Shown here: positions 9,160-17,702 of the stretch, one piece after another
Position numbering within the stretch: position 1 is the stretch's first letter
How the letters are laid out: every line of letters starts with the position of its first letter
Source: Burkholderiales bacterium
Lineage (GTDB): Bacteria > Pseudomonadota > Gammaproteobacteria > Burkholderiales > JAHFRG01
Length of the DNA stretch: 64,000 bases
Direction of reading: 5' to 3'
Assembly: GCA_035543335.1 (NCBI GenBank)
Contig: DASZZH010000041.1
Location: 1-64,000, forward strand
Program-made: the position numbers and the translations under genes
Notes under the pieces: model-generated
The model's database searches: none
The model's input: the letters and a program-made list of their open reading frames with translations, nothing else
What the model was told of the DNA's origin: nothing

Positions 9160-9427
9160 TGACGAGGACGAATCGGGGGCGCTTAAGCGAGCACTGTCTG
9201 AGCGCGGAGCGCGAGTTGCGCCAACCTGCCGGGACTCGGCGAGCGAAGCTTTGGGGCGGGGACGGCAGGCGCAGCTCGCTCCCGCACCCTATTTCCGCTA
9301 TGCTCCTCACCGTGTCGCGAACTGCCCCGGTTTGGCTGAGGAGTGCAGGGAACCCCGATAGGGGCGGCGAACCGGGGTCGCCTTTTCTTTGGTAACTTTC
9401 TTTTGGCGACGCAAAAGAAAGTTACCA
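9160..9427 (+). repeat. Dispersed intergenic element ending in a perfect hairpin
   Basis: This GC-rich stretch carries phrases I recognise from a widespread dispersed intergenic sequence of betaproteobacteria (GCGAGCACTGTCTGAGCGC, GAGTGCAGGGAACCCC, GGGGTCGCCTTTTCTTTGG). It ends in a perfect 15-bp inverted repeat at 9391-9426, GGTAACTTTCTTTTG with a 6-base loop. No open frame of substance exists. Identification as a dispersed family comes from memory, and no second copy is present in this window. Confidence 0.55.
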
Positions 9428-9461
9428 GCCGCCGGGCTGCCCCCGGCATCAAGAACTTTAT

Positions 9462-9508
9462 GGGGTCAGAGACCAATTTTTCCGCAAAAAATATTCAACT
9501 CTGGCCCC
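9462..9508. repeat. Inverted repeat GGGGTCAGAG / CTCTGGCCCC
   Basis: A 10-base arm pair with one mismatch, separated by a 27-base A/T-rich loop, just past the 3' end of the SagB-type gene. GGGGTCAGAG is also the motif that opens the right copy of the 53-bp repeat. It may be a remnant of a REP-type element and could also act as a terminator for the minus-strand gene block. Confidence 0.45.
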
Positions 9509-9540
9509 CAATATTCCTGGTCACATCGCCTGCCAGCCAC

Positions 9541-11409
9541 TCAATGATCAAGGCTATAAGGCGGCAAGGTGGTTAGGCGAGGGTCCTCGACATGGCCTCC
9601 GGTCGTGAAGTGATAGAGCGACTGAAACATCGCGTCTTTGAATCCAATCACCTGATGGACGGGGTCATCGAAAAAACAGCCGATTCCCGTCGCACGGACG
9701 CTAGCTGCCTCCGCTTCTAAATAAAGTACCTGGCCGATAATCCCTGTCTCCCAGAAAAGTCTCCGGTAAAACCAGGCTCCGTAATGCCGCAGGCTTGATT
9801 CAAATTCCGCGATCATCCCCAAGGAAAACGCGCTATCCCCGGCAATATCCTGATGGCAACTGATCTGGGCCGCCAATTGCCGTGCATCTCCCTCTTCGAG
9901 CAGAAACAAAGGCACCTCCTCTGGACAGCCAGGCGGTGAGGTCCAGGCAAATTGTTGGTGCATCGCCCGTCTGAGCGAATCCACTTTCGCAGGATCACGA
10001 GCCAGCATGTAGAGCCCGGGAGTCAGGCCATCTACGCGATGTACGAACAGGGCAAGATGAATGGCCGGTTCCCAAGGCAGGACGTCCCAGGGCATGGGAC
10101 GCTGGCACAGGTCACGATCAACTCGTGGCACGACGCGGGCCAGCATGGTGAAGAAGCTGCCGACTGAAATCGAGGTTTTACCATCGAACGCAAGCGCACT
10201 TCGCCGTTGACGGATCACCTGTCCAGCCCTTGGCTGGCCCGGGTAGAGGCTCGGCGCATGGGTACTCGGAGGGATCGGTGTCTCTACCGTAGGGGCGCTT
10301 TGATTCAGTTCGATGACTCTCGGTTCAGTACTCGACTTCCACGATGCGACTTCTACCTGGTTGAGGATCTCCCATTGCACGGGATTGTCTTGACTTAGCC
10401 GGTTGGCCTTGCCGTACCAAATATGCCGCGTCAACTCGCGAATGGCATCAGGGGCAAGGGACAGCGGCAATGAGATTGTCCCGTCAGTGGCAAGACCGGC
10501 AGCTTGCTCGGCAGGGCGCGCGGACACGTTACCGGCGAAGCCGGCCGCTTGCGGGGAGCGCGCCATTGGCCCGCCTCCCGCCCCGGATGGCTTCGCCAAC
10601 GCCGTGTCGGCGGGCCAGACGACGGCGAGGCAATCAGGGTGCTCCCGCTCCGCCCCCTCGAAATCCTCGGGACGATCTACCCCCAACAAGGCGGCAACCG
10701 CGTCATCCGCCAGGCCGTTCAACAGCAGCATGCGCCAGCCTAGGGTCTGGGCCGCAATGCGAGTGCTGCCGATCGCGTGCCCCACGTCATGTTGACAGTA
10801 GCGAAAGGCTCGTTCTCCGTACTTCCAGGTCTCTCGCCAGTTCACTGAGGTAAAGCCAACAAGAAAAGCGTTGGGCGGGAATCCTTTCATTAGCAACGTA
10901 AAGCTTTCCTTCGGCAACTCTGCTCGCAGCTCCAGGGCATGCTCCTTGGCTGCATAGTGATAAAGAGCTGGGAACGGCGAAAGGCCTGTGACTTTGTCAA
11001 TGAGCAAATAACCTTCGGTAGGATGCAGATTGCCGCTCGATGGGTTGGTTCGAAGCGCCCAGCGGACTTCACCGGCCTGCTTCCAAGCCGAAATGGCCAG
11101 CGAATATTCAAGAAAGCGCGAAACAGCGCGGATGGTGACCGGAACGCTCTCGATTGCTCCAGGGCGATACAAGTCTTGATAGAGCGGCGAGAGCGGCGCC
11201 TCGTCAGGGTTCAGGAGCGGTAAGGGAATGAGCGGAGATCCCTCGTATCGTCGAAACGGATCCGGCTGATTCGCCCAGTCCAGGTAGCCGAGCGCGCGCG
11301 CATAGCGGGAAAAATGATGTTTCGTCTCCTGGTGGTACTGCATGACCACTTCCAGGGGATCGAGTGCTTCCGCACCACGAACAGGGTCTTCCTTTGTCCG
11401 ATGGTTCAC
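9541..11409 (-). CDS. SagB/ThcOx-type FMN dehydrogenase, tandem nitroreductase domains
   Basis: SagB-type enzymes are FMN-dependent dehydrogenases; some oxidise azolines to azoles in peptide natural products. The 622-residue protein has an N-terminal nitroreductase-like domain with the family signature RTNPSSGNLHPTEGYLL near residue 125. A second, more diverged domain starts near 390 with RQRRSALAFDGK and ends with GIGCFFDDPVHQVIGF. This two-domain form is common in free-standing members of unknown substrate. Start is GTG at 11409 with AAGGAG upstream. No YcaO cyclodehydratase or precursor peptide is nearby, so a RiPP role is not supported. Confidence 0.82.
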   Translation of the reverse strand: MNHRTKEDPVRGAEALDPLEVVMQYHQETKHHFSRYARALGYLDWANQPDPFRRYEGSPLIPLPLLNPDEAPLSPLYQDLYRPGAIESVPVTIRAVSRFLEYSLAISAWKQAGEVRWALRTNPSSGNLHPTEGYLLIDKVTGLSPFPALYHYAAKEHALELRAELPKESFTLLMKGFPPNAFLVGFTSVNWRETWKYGERAFRYCQHDVGHAIGSTRIAAQTLGWRMLLLNGLADDAVAALLGVDRPEDFEGAEREHPDCLAVVWPADTALAKPSGAGGGPMARSPQAAGFAGNVSARPAEQAAGLATDGTISLPLSLAPDAIRELTRHIWYGKANRLSQDNPVQWEILNQVEVASWKSSTEPRVIELNQSAPTVETPIPPSTHAPSLYPGQPRAGQVIRQRRSALAFDGKTSISVGSFFTMLARVVPRVDRDLCQRPMPWDVLPWEPAIHLALFVHRVDGLTPGLYMLARDPAKVDSLRRAMHQQFAWTSPPGCPEEVPLFLLEEGDARQLAAQISCHQDIAGDSAFSLGMIAEFESSLRHYGAWFYRRLFWETGIIGQVLYLEAEAASVRATGIGCFFDDPVHQVIGFKDAMFQSLYHFTTGGHVEDPRLTTLPPYSLDH

Positions 11410-11552
11410 AGTTAAGATACTCCTTGCCGCAGAGTCTACGCGCCTCCTTCAGTCATAGCCTTCTCGTCGTAGTCGCCTGCAGAGGTTGAATAAAGGAACG
11501 CAGATGCAGGCTCACAGCCGGCACTGGTTTGACCTGACCCATTTAAACTGCC

Positions 11553-12209
11553 TCATTCCTCGCCCCACAACGGCTTGCTCAACGCCGCCGTGAACGCGGA
11601 AAACATCAGGTTAAAGCTCACGCTTACGCGGGTCTCGCCGCTGGCGTTGGCATCGACGGAGTGGTACAGATACGAAGGGAAAACGAGCAGCGTGCCGTTT
11701 CTAACCCGCACCACGACCTGATCAGTGTTGGCGCCAGTGAGCTCTGTGACCGGTGCCCGGATGACGCCGGTCTGGCTACGCGGGTCGTGGAAGTTGATGG
11801 TGTCCGCGCCGGGCCAGGTGCGCACGTAGTACACGGCGCTCAGGTAATTGTTTGGGTGGCTGTGCGCGCGGTGCGCAGCGCCCGGTGCGTACAGGTTCGC
11901 CCAGCAGCCCGTGATTTCAATCGCTTCATCGCCAATTTTCAGGAACTGCAGCACGCTGGCCGCCGCGCGGCTGACGCAGTCGCAAAGCTCACGCAATTCC
12001 TCCCGCCCGTGCAGGGCATGGCCCGACTGCCAGGCTTCGCCGGTCTTCAGCTCGGGCAGCCCCTGCCGCAGCGAGTGCAGCAGCCCGAGTGCGCTCGCGT
12101 CGATCGGCTGGTGCACCTCGGCTCGAAGCTGGGTTTTCCATACCAGGGAGGGAAACAGCGAAAAGACGTCTGAGTTTTCGATCCATGAGTGCTTGCCCGA
12201 TTTCGCCAT
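11553..12209 (-). CDS. 2OG-Fe(II) oxygenase-like protein (TIGR02466 type)
   Basis: The product (218 residues from the ATG at 12209, preceded by GGGAG) resembles a family of putative 2-oxoglutarate/Fe(II) dioxygenases. The double-stranded beta-helix is indicated by AHSHPNNYLSAVYYVR near residue 115, which supplies the first metal His. FHDPR and LLVFPSYLYHSV near 180 supply the distal His, and ETRVSVSFNLMF holds the 2OG-binding Arg. N-terminal FPSLVWKTQL is typical of the family. The substrate is unknown. It is followed by the SagB-type gene on the same strand after 143 bases. A longer in-frame reading to 12368 lacks family similarity. Confidence 0.75.
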   Translation of the reverse strand: MAKSGKHSWIENSDVFSLFPSLVWKTQLRAEVHQPIDASALGLLHSLRQGLPELKTGEAWQSGHALHGREELRELCDCVSRAAASVLQFLKIGDEAIEITGCWANLYAPGAAHRAHSHPNNYLSAVYYVRTWPGADTINFHDPRSQTGVIRAPVTELTGANTDQVVVRVRNGTLLVFPSYLYHSVDANASGETRVSVSFNLMFSAFTAALSKPLWGEE

Positions 12210-12300
12210 GGAGCTCCCCGCGCGCGAGTCGACTCGAAGTGCGCCACGCCGTCGCTCGTGCGGGGCGTCGCGTGTGTTCGATGCTGGCCCAGTTTCCGAC

Positions 12301-12771
12301 CTAAATGTGGGCGCTGAAATTGCCGTGCCTGGCCGAGCCCAGTAGGCCCAGGAACGTCTTGCCGTCAATACGGATCAGCTCTTCGTGATCGCCGGCCTCG
12401 ACATAGACCTCCGGGGCATTCTCGAGGCTCTCGTCCCAGACCGTCTCCATGCCGTAGGCGGGTCCGAGCGGCGGAATCGCGCCCAGCTCGCAGTCTCCGA
12501 ACAGATCCTTGAGATCGGCCTCCGTAGCGAGGCGCAGATGGCGCTGCAATTCGGCGCTCAACACGCCGAGCCGCACGCGGCGGGTCGAAGGCAACACTAC
12601 CATGAGATACCCATTGTCGTCCTCCAACACTACCGACTTCACCAGCCGGTCACCCGGAACATGTGCAGCCGCCGCGGATTCCTGGCTGCATCGCGTCTGC
12701 GGGTGCACGATCACGTCGTAAGTAACTCCGCGCTGGTTTAGGTAGTCCCGGACTCGATTTGCGATATGCAT
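12301..12771 (-). CDS. YbaK/EbsC-type aminoacyl-tRNA deacylase
   Basis: Members of this family hydrolyse mischarged aminoacyl-tRNAs (for example Cys-tRNA-Pro or Ala-tRNA-Pro) in trans. The 156-residue protein has the usual N-terminal region (RVRDYLNQRGVTYDVIVHPQ), the conserved basic residue in LVKSVVLEDD, and the GELGAIPPLG-like segment GDCELGAIPPLGPAYGM. The substrate class cannot be told from sequence alone. I chose the ATG at 12771 because AAGGAGG lies ideally before it; the frame extends to 12840. Confidence 0.85.
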   Translation of the reverse strand: MHIANRVRDYLNQRGVTYDVIVHPQTRCSQESAAAAHVPGDRLVKSVVLEDDNGYLMVVLPSTRRVRLGVLSAELQRHLRLATEADLKDLFGDCELGAIPPLGPAYGMETVWDESLENAPEVYVEAGDHEELIRIDGKTFLGLLGSARHGNFSAHI

Positions 12772-12998
12772 GGTGCGCCTCCTTGGCGGTGCCGTCATTG
12801 CCGGTTCGCTTGCGCGCTTCACCCTCGCCCTCGCGGCCATATCCCTGTTGAAGTGTAGCCCAGCAGGGTAGTGTCACTTTAAGTTGAAATCAGTTCTCAG
12901 CCTACAACCTCTTGCGGTTCGGAGTGGTGTCCACCAGATCTAGCCGCAAAAGTTAACTTGACAGTGCCCCAAGAGACTCCCATTGGAAGTGATGTTCT

Positions 12999-13631
12999 TC
13001 AGGATGCCAACCTGCGCCAGACACTCGCCAGCCAGGGCTGCTGTTCGCGCGGCAGGCCGGCAGGGCGGTAATAGTGAGTAAGCTCAACGAACCCGGCGGC
13101 TGACATATAGCGGCGCCAAGTTTCAAGATTATGATACGCGCCGTAGCGTCCGCGGTTCCAGCCTTCCTGGTTATGGCCGTGCGGGTTCGAGGCGAACAAC
13201 ACACCGCGCGGTTTCAGGGTTGCGTGCAATTCCAGCAACACGCGCGGCAACTCCAGGCTGGGTACATGAAACAGCGCGGCGTTGGCGAACACGCCATCGA
13301 AATGGTTATCCGGCAGATCGAGCTTGAGGAAATCCTGCTGCCACACTTCGCAGCCGCTGTGGACGCGCGCCATTACGGCGAAGCGCGTGGCGCCTTCCAA
13401 ACCTACCGCGAGGTGACCGAGTTCGGCAAACACCTTGAGGTCGCGTCCCGGCCCGCAGCCAAAATCGAGTATTGTGAACGGCGGTTCACCCTCGATGTAT
13501 TGCAACAGCGCCTCGATGTTCTGGCTGACATCGTGATCATGCGTGCCTTCCCGGAAATCTTCGGCACTCTGGTTGTAATGTTCCAGCGTGAGGTCGGCGA
13601 TTTTTTCCAGGTCTTGCGGATTCAGTTTCAT
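12999..13631 (-). CDS. Class I SAM-dependent methyltransferase
   Basis: A 210-residue methyltransferase of the UbiE/type-11 kind. Motif I is ILDFGCGPGRDLKVF near residue 55, the acidic post-motif region is VGLEGATRF, and motif IV is FDGVFANAALFHVP, followed by KPRGVLFASNPHG. The substrate is unknown; such small enzymes methylate metabolites as well as macromolecules. The ATG at 13631 was preferred over an in-frame TTG at 13646; neither has a strong ribosome site. It is the first gene of the minus-strand block between the 53-bp repeats. Confidence 0.85.
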   Translation of the reverse strand: MKLNPQDLEKIADLTLEHYNQSAEDFREGTHDHDVSQNIEALLQYIEGEPPFTILDFGCGPGRDLKVFAELGHLAVGLEGATRFAVMARVHSGCEVWQQDFLKLDLPDNHFDGVFANAALFHVPSLELPRVLLELHATLKPRGVLFASNPHGHNQEGWNRGRYGAYHNLETWRRYMSAAGFVELTHYYRPAGLPREQQPWLASVWRRLAS

Positions 13632-13796
13632 GTTCGATCTAGTCAAACAGAGGTTCTGTCAACTTAACACCGATATGAATAGAAAAAGCCGGCACGTGGG
13701 CGAGACTGTCACTGATGAAGGGCAATTCCCATTATATCGCTGGCTGCAGGCAAACAAGTTCACGCCACTGCATGAAGCGGCAACAATTGGGGGTCA

Positions 13797-13849
13797 GAGT
13801 CGAAATAATTTTTGGCGGTTTAGGTTTTTGGTATCCCCTGTGAGCCGCC
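13797..13849 (+). repeat. 53-bp direct repeat, right copy
   Basis: Direct copy of 9104-9156 with about four substitutions. It ends 7 bases before the stop of fur, so it marks the border between the accessory block and the conserved core. Confidence 0.8.
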
Positions 13850-13855
13850 GGACTA

Positions 13856-14281
13856 TCAAGATTTATGCGGGCAGTTCGGTTTGGTGCAGTCGGCGTAGAT
13901 GTGAAGCGAATGCTCGTGAATGGTGAAGCCGCGGTCTTTCGCAATTTTGACTTGGCGGCGCTCGATCTCGGGATCGACAAACTCTTCCACTCGCCCGCAT
14001 TGCAGGCACACCAGATGGTCGTGATGCCCGCCCTGGTTTAATTCAAACACCGCCTTGCCGCTTTCAAAGTGATGGCGAATCAAAAGCCCGGCTTGTTCGA
14101 ACTGGGTCAGCACGCGATAAACCGTCGCGAGCCCGATGTCCATGCCCTCGCCGATGAGAACTTTATATACGTCTTCCGCGGTCAAATGCCGTACTTGGCT
14201 GTTTTCGAACAAATTGAGGATTTTGAGGCGAGGCAGCGTGGCCTTGAGCCCGATGGTCTTGAGATCGCTCGGTGAGCTCAT
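13856..14281 (-). CDS. fur: Ferric uptake regulator Fur
   Basis: Fur is the Fe(II)-responsive dimeric repressor of iron uptake genes. The 141-residue protein has the N-terminal winged helix (residues about 10-80; [27 protein letters not shown]). The metal-binding dimerisation domain has [16 protein letters not shown] and a second Cys pair in CTKPNCPH. The divergent bamE gene, with a shared 72-base promoter region, is the classic betaproteobacterial arrangement. I could not assign a Fur box with confidence. Confidence 0.95.
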   Translation of the reverse strand: MSSPSDLKTIGLKATLPRLKILNLFENSQVRHLTAEDVYKVLIGEGMDIGLATVYRVLTQFEQAGLLIRHHFESGKAVFELNQGGHHDHLVCLQCGRVEEFVDPEIERRQVKIAKDRGFTIHEHSLHIYADCTKPNCPHKS

Positions 14282-14353
14282 GATTTCCGCTCTGACGGGG
14301 ATATCATTTCTAAGGTATCATATAACGTTTTCGGATTAAGCGGTAATTTTTCC

Positions 14354-15379
14354 ATGCGCTTCCGGCTGATATTCCTCGCTTTATTCCTGACGGCCTGCTC
14401 GCCCACGGTTCTGATCACCCCGCACAAGATTGACGTGCAGCAGGGCAACGTGGTCACCCAGGACATGCTGGAAAAGGTCAAGCCCGGGATGACCAAGTCC
14501 CAGGTGCGATTTGTTCTGGGCACACCGCTGATTTCCGACCCGTTCCACAGTGACCGTTGGGATTATGTGTACCGCTTCAACAAGGCGGGCGAGCTGATCG
14601 AGCAGCGCAAACTCACGGCGGTGTTTGAGGGCGACAAGCTGAAAAAAATCGAAGGCGCGGCGCTCCCGCCGAGCGACAAAATCGCCGGCACCAGGCCGGT
14701 CGAGTTGATAACGCCTGACTCCACCGAGCCGAAGCCTGCTACCGTCACGCTCGCACCGGCGGAATCCGGTCCCCAGCCTCCCGCTGCGGGCGAGCCGAAG
14801 GCCGACAGTAAGCCCGAAGCGCCGTCGGAGAATGCCCCCGCCGCAGCAGCCAAGCCGAAGGCAACGGTGGTGCAAATCCAGCCTGAAGAACCGAAGCGCA
14901 GCGTGGGCGAGCGTTTCCTGAGATTGTTTGGCTGGGGTAAAAACGACGAAGCGCAGCAGGCGAAAGTCGAGGAAAAACCTGAAGCGCAACCGGAGCCGGA
15001 AGCCGAGTCGGTTACCCACACGGTGATCAACGCCGATCGCAGCCCGCCGCCCAAGCGCAGCGTGGGTGAGCGCTTTATGCGCTTGATCGGCTTTAAGGAA
15101 AAGGTGGGTGATGATCCGGCGCCGCCGGTCACCACGGAAACGCTAACCCGGCCTCTCCGGATCAGCACGATGAACCTCAAGGATTTGGTGGTGAAGCAGA
15201 TTCTCGGGTTTGGCGACGACACGGAAAAAGAAAGAAAGGCCGTGGCCGAAGACATTGAGCCCGGCGAAAGTGAAAAGAGCGGTGCACAGGGCACCACATG
15301 GCAGCGCTTTAAGCGCTTGATCGGTGTAGGCAGCGAGGAACAAGAGCCGGTTTCTGCACCGGCGAAGAATCAACCGTAG
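14354..15379 (+). CDS. bamE: Outer membrane assembly lipoprotein BamE with long repetitive extension
   Basis: BamE is an outer-membrane lipoprotein of the BAM complex that folds beta-barrel proteins. The signal peptide ends in lipobox LTAC (Cys at residue 15). The SmpA/OmlA domain follows to about residue 105, with MLEKVKPGMTKSQVRFVLGTP and DRWDYVYRF. Typical BamE stops near here, but this one runs to 341 residues with a Pro/Glu/Ala-rich tail. A motif of the form RFxRLxGxG recurs in the tail (GERFLRLFGWG, GERFMRLIGF, VVKQILGFG, WQRFKRLIGVG). The frame stops at TAG but continues open for 54 codons, see 15380-15544. Divergent from fur, upstream of dapB. Confidence 0.93.
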   Translation: MRFRLIFLALFLTACSPTVLITPHKIDVQQGNVVTQDMLEKVKPGMTKSQVRFVLGTPLISDPFHSDRWDYVYRFNKAGELIEQRKLTAVFEGDKLKKIEGAALPPSDKIAGTRPVELITPDSTEPKPATVTLAPAESGPQPPAAGEPKADSKPEAPSENAPAAAAKPKATVVQIQPEEPKRSVGERFLRLFGWGKNDEAQQAKVEEKPEAQPEPEAESVTHTVINADRSPPPKRSVGERFMRLIGFKEKVGDDPAPPVTTETLTRPLRISTMNLKDLVVKQILGFGDDTEKERKAVAEDIEPGESEKSGAQGTTWQRFKRLIGVGSEEQEPVSAPAKNQP

Positions 15380-15544
15380 AGTAAGGACGAGCAGACCAAG
15401 ACCGAAACACCCGAATTAACCAAAACGGGAGGAACGCAGCCGGCTGACGACCGTAGTTTCTTTCAGAAAACTCTCGACGCCATTGGCTTGGGTAGCAAAA
15501 ATCCTACCGACACCAAGAGTGGCGGGGAACCAGATATCAAATAA
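15380..15544 (+). pseudogene. In-frame continuation of bamE after an amber codon
   Basis: After the TAG at 15377-15379 the same frame stays open for 54 codons to a TAA at 15542-15544. It encodes the same kind of acidic, Thr/Pro-rich sequence and one more copy of the extension motif (SFFQKTLDAIGLGSKN). This suggests a recent nonsense mutation in a longer bamE, or amber readthrough. A sequencing error is also possible. Confidence 0.65.
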
Positions 15545-15562
15545 CTCTGAACAATAACCGTC

Positions 15563-16369
15563 ATGACCAAATTGAAGATTGCAATTGCCGGCAGTTCCGG
15601 CCGGATGGGGCGCGCGCTGATTGAAGCAGTGCTGCAAGCGGGTGATTTGCGGCTTCATGCCGCGTTTGACATTTCCGGCAGCCCCTATTTAAAAAGGGAC
15701 GCCGGCGAGTTTTGCGGCAGCCCGAGCCAAGTGCTTATCACCGACGATGTGGCGGGCGCGCTCAAAGGCGCCGACGTGTTCGTTGACTTCACCCGTCCCG
15801 AAGGCACGCTCGGGCATCTGCAGCTTTGCCGCAAAAATGGCGTGAACATGGTCATCGGCACGACGGGTTTTAATGAGCCGCAAAAAAAGAAGTTGAACGA
15901 AGCCGCCAGGGACATCGCCATTGTGTTTGCGCCCAACATGAGTGTCGGCGTCAATGTCATGCTGAAGCTCGTCGAAAATGCGGCGAAAGCCCTGGGCGAT
16001 GACTACGACGTGGAAATCATCGAGGCGCATCACCGCCACAAGGTGGATGCGCCTTCAGGCACGGCTTTGCGCCTGGGTGAAGTAGTAGCGGAAGCACTCG
16101 GCCGCAATTTCAAGACCTCCGCGGTCTATGGCCGGCAAGGGATAACCGGCGAGCGCGACTCCGCCAGCATCGGCTTCGCCACCGTGCGCGGCGGCGACAT
16201 CGTCGGCGACCACACCGCGCTGTTTGCCGGCTTGGGTGAGCGCATCGAGATCACCCACAAGGCCTCCAGCCGCGCGACCTTTGCCATGGGCGCTTTGCGT
16301 GCCGCGCGCTTTCTCAAAAGCAGGAAGAACGGCCTCTTTGATATGCTGGATGTCCTTGGCCTTCGCTAG
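15563..16369 (+). CDS. dapB: 4-hydroxy-tetrahydrodipicolinate reductase DapB
   Basis: DapB reduces hydroxy-tetrahydrodipicolinate with NAD(P)H in the diaminopimelate/lysine pathway, which also supplies peptidoglycan. The 268-residue protein has the dinucleotide-binding [12 protein letters not shown] at residues 9-20. The catalytic signature [17 protein letters not shown], near 153, holds the two His and the Lys. The conserved [10 protein letters not shown] and the end FDMLDVLGL fit the family. It lies 18 bases after the extended bamE frame. Confidence 0.96.
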   Translation: MTKLKIAIAGSSGRMGRALIEAVLQAGDLRLHAAFDISGSPYLKRDAGEFCGSPSQVLITDDVAGALKGADVFVDFTRPEGTLGHLQLCRKNGVNMVIGTTGFNEPQKKKLNEAARDIAIVFAPNMSVGVNVMLKLVENAAKALGDDYDVEIIEAHHRHKVDAPSGTALRLGEVVAEALGRNFKTSAVYGRQGITGERDSASIGFATVRGGDIVGDHTALFAGLGERIEITHKASSRATFAMGALRAARFLKSRKNGLFDMLDVLGLR

Positions 16370-16378
16370 CCGTCTGCG

Positions 16379-16407
16379 TTGATAGCCAGTCGTTAATAGA
16401 GTATAAT
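16379..16407 (+). promoter_or_regulatory. Strong sigma-70 promoter for carAB
   Basis: TTGATA (16379-16384) and TATAAT (16402-16407) are separated by exactly 17 bases, a near-consensus housekeeping promoter. It starts 10 bases after the dapB stop and would give a leader of about 70 bases before carA. No PyrR- or ArgR-type site could be recognised. Confidence 0.75.
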
Positions 16408-16420
16408 TTTTAGGCTTCAG

Positions 16421-16451
16421 AAGCGGGATGGGCGCAAAGCCTGTCCCGCTT
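16421..16451 (+). promoter_or_regulatory. Hairpin in the carA leader
   Basis: AAGCGGGA (16421-16428) pairs perfectly with TCCCGCTT (16444-16451), enclosing a 15-base loop that contains GGGC/GCCT complementarity. It would sit at the 5' end of the leader RNA, and its right arm ends about 31 bases before the GTG start. Its right side is followed by only a weak T-run, so it is more likely an RNA-stability or attenuation structure than a terminator. Confidence 0.4.
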
Positions 16452-16482
16452 TGTGTATCCACCTGCAAAAACGGAGTTTTTT

Positions 16483-17637
16483 GTGTCGCAACGGAAGCCT
16501 GCCATCCTCGCGCTCGCCGATGGCACCATTTTTCGCGGCACGGCAATCGGCGGCGAAGGCATGGCCGTTGGCGAGGTGGTGTTCAACACCGCCATGACCG
16601 GCTATCAGGAAATCCTCACCGACCCTTCCTACTGCAAGCAGATTGTCACGCTGACTTACCCGCATATCGGCAACACCGGCGTGAATCCGGAGGACACCGA
16701 ATCACACCGCGTGTTTGCCAGCGGTCTGGTGATCCGCGATCTGCCGCCGGTTTCCAGCAGCTGGCGCGAAGCGCAGACGCTGCCCGCATACCTCAAACAG
16801 CAGAACGTGGTGGCGATTGCCGATATCGACACGCGCAAGCTCACGCGCATCCTGCGCGAAAAAGGTGCGCAAAACGGCTGCATTATGGCGGGAAAAATCG
16901 ACGAGCAGGAAGCGCTTAAAGCCGCGCGCGCGTTTCCCGGCCTTGCCGGAATGGACCTGGCGAAGGAAGTGAGTTGCAAGCAGCCGTTTGCCTGGAACGA
17001 AGGCGAGTGGAAGCTCGGCCAGGGTTACAGCAGGCAGGAGCAGCCGAAGTTTCACGTCGCCGCCTACGATTACGGCATCAAGAACAACATATTGAGAAAG
17101 CTGGCCACGCGCGGCTGCCGCATCACCGTGCTGCCGGCGCAAATGCCCGCCCGCGAAGCGATGACGATCAAGCCCGACGGAATTTTTCTTTCTAACGGCC
17201 CTGGCGACCCCGAACCCTGCGATTACGCGATTTCCACCATACGCGAATTGCTCGATATCGGCATCCCGATTTTCGGGATTTGTCTCGGCCACCAGTTGCT
17301 GGCGCTCGCCAGCGGCGCCAGGACGGTGAAAATGAAGTTCGGCCACCACGGCGCCAATCATCCGGTACTCGAAGTCGATACCGGACGCGTGATGATTACC
17401 ACCCAGAACCACGGCTTTGCAGTGGACGCTGCCACGCTTCCGCCTAATATGCGCACAACGCATGTGTCGCTGTTCGATGGCAGCCTGCAGGGACTTGCGC
17501 GCACCGACAAGCCGGCGTTCTGCTTTCAGGGGCACCCCGAGGCGAGCCCCGGCCCGCACGACATGGACCCGCTGTTTGACCGTTTCATCCAGTTGATGCA
17601 ACAGAAAAAAGTTGAAACCGCAGATGAACGTAAATAA
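16483..17637 (+). CDS. carA: Carbamoyl-phosphate synthase small subunit CarA
   Basis: CarA is the glutaminase subunit that feeds ammonia to CarB for carbamoyl phosphate, the precursor of arginine and pyrimidines. The 384-residue protein has the N-terminal CPSase domain ([22 protein letters not shown]) and a class I glutamine amidotransferase domain. Its nucleophile Cys is in [15 protein letters not shown], and the His/Glu pair is in [14 protein letters not shown] chose the GTG at 16483, which follows GGAG; an in-frame GTG lies at 16453. The last eight codons (VETADERK) and the stop lie inside the left arm of the carA-carB inverted repeat. Confidence 0.97.
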   Translation: MSQRKPAILALADGTIFRGTAIGGEGMAVGEVVFNTAMTGYQEILTDPSYCKQIVTLTYPHIGNTGVNPEDTESHRVFASGLVIRDLPPVSSSWREAQTLPAYLKQQNVVAIADIDTRKLTRILREKGAQNGCIMAGKIDEQEALKAARAFPGLAGMDLAKEVSCKQPFAWNEGEWKLGQGYSRQEQPKFHVAAYDYGIKNNILRKLATRGCRITVLPAQMPAREAMTIKPDGIFLSNGPGDPEPCDYAISTIRELLDIGIPIFGICLGHQLLALASGARTVKMKFGHHGANHPVLEVDTGRVMITTQNHGFAVDAATLPPNMRTTHVSLFDGSLQGLARTDKPAFCFQGHPEASPGPHDMDPLFDRFIQLMQQKKVETADERK

Positions 17638-17696
17638 ACGCAGATTGAAAACCGCTCAGTCCGATATCGGCGCTCATCGGCGTTTATCGGCGGTTT
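17615..17696. repeat. Word-repeat inverted repeat between carA and carB
   Basis: Left arm 17615-17645 and right arm 17666-17696 pair over 31 bases with about six mismatches. Each arm is a run of about 10-base words of the form AACCGCAGATGA and TATCGGCGGTTT. The left arm contains the end and TAA of carA. The right arm ends 6 bases before the carB start. Confidence 0.85.
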
Positions 17697-17702
17697 AAAA
17701 AG

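Noticed and set aside
9541-13631. RiPP biosynthetic cluster around the SagB-type gene
   Set aside because: No YcaO, no precursor-like peptide, no leader peptidase and no transporter were found. The YbaK and methyltransferase genes are not specific.
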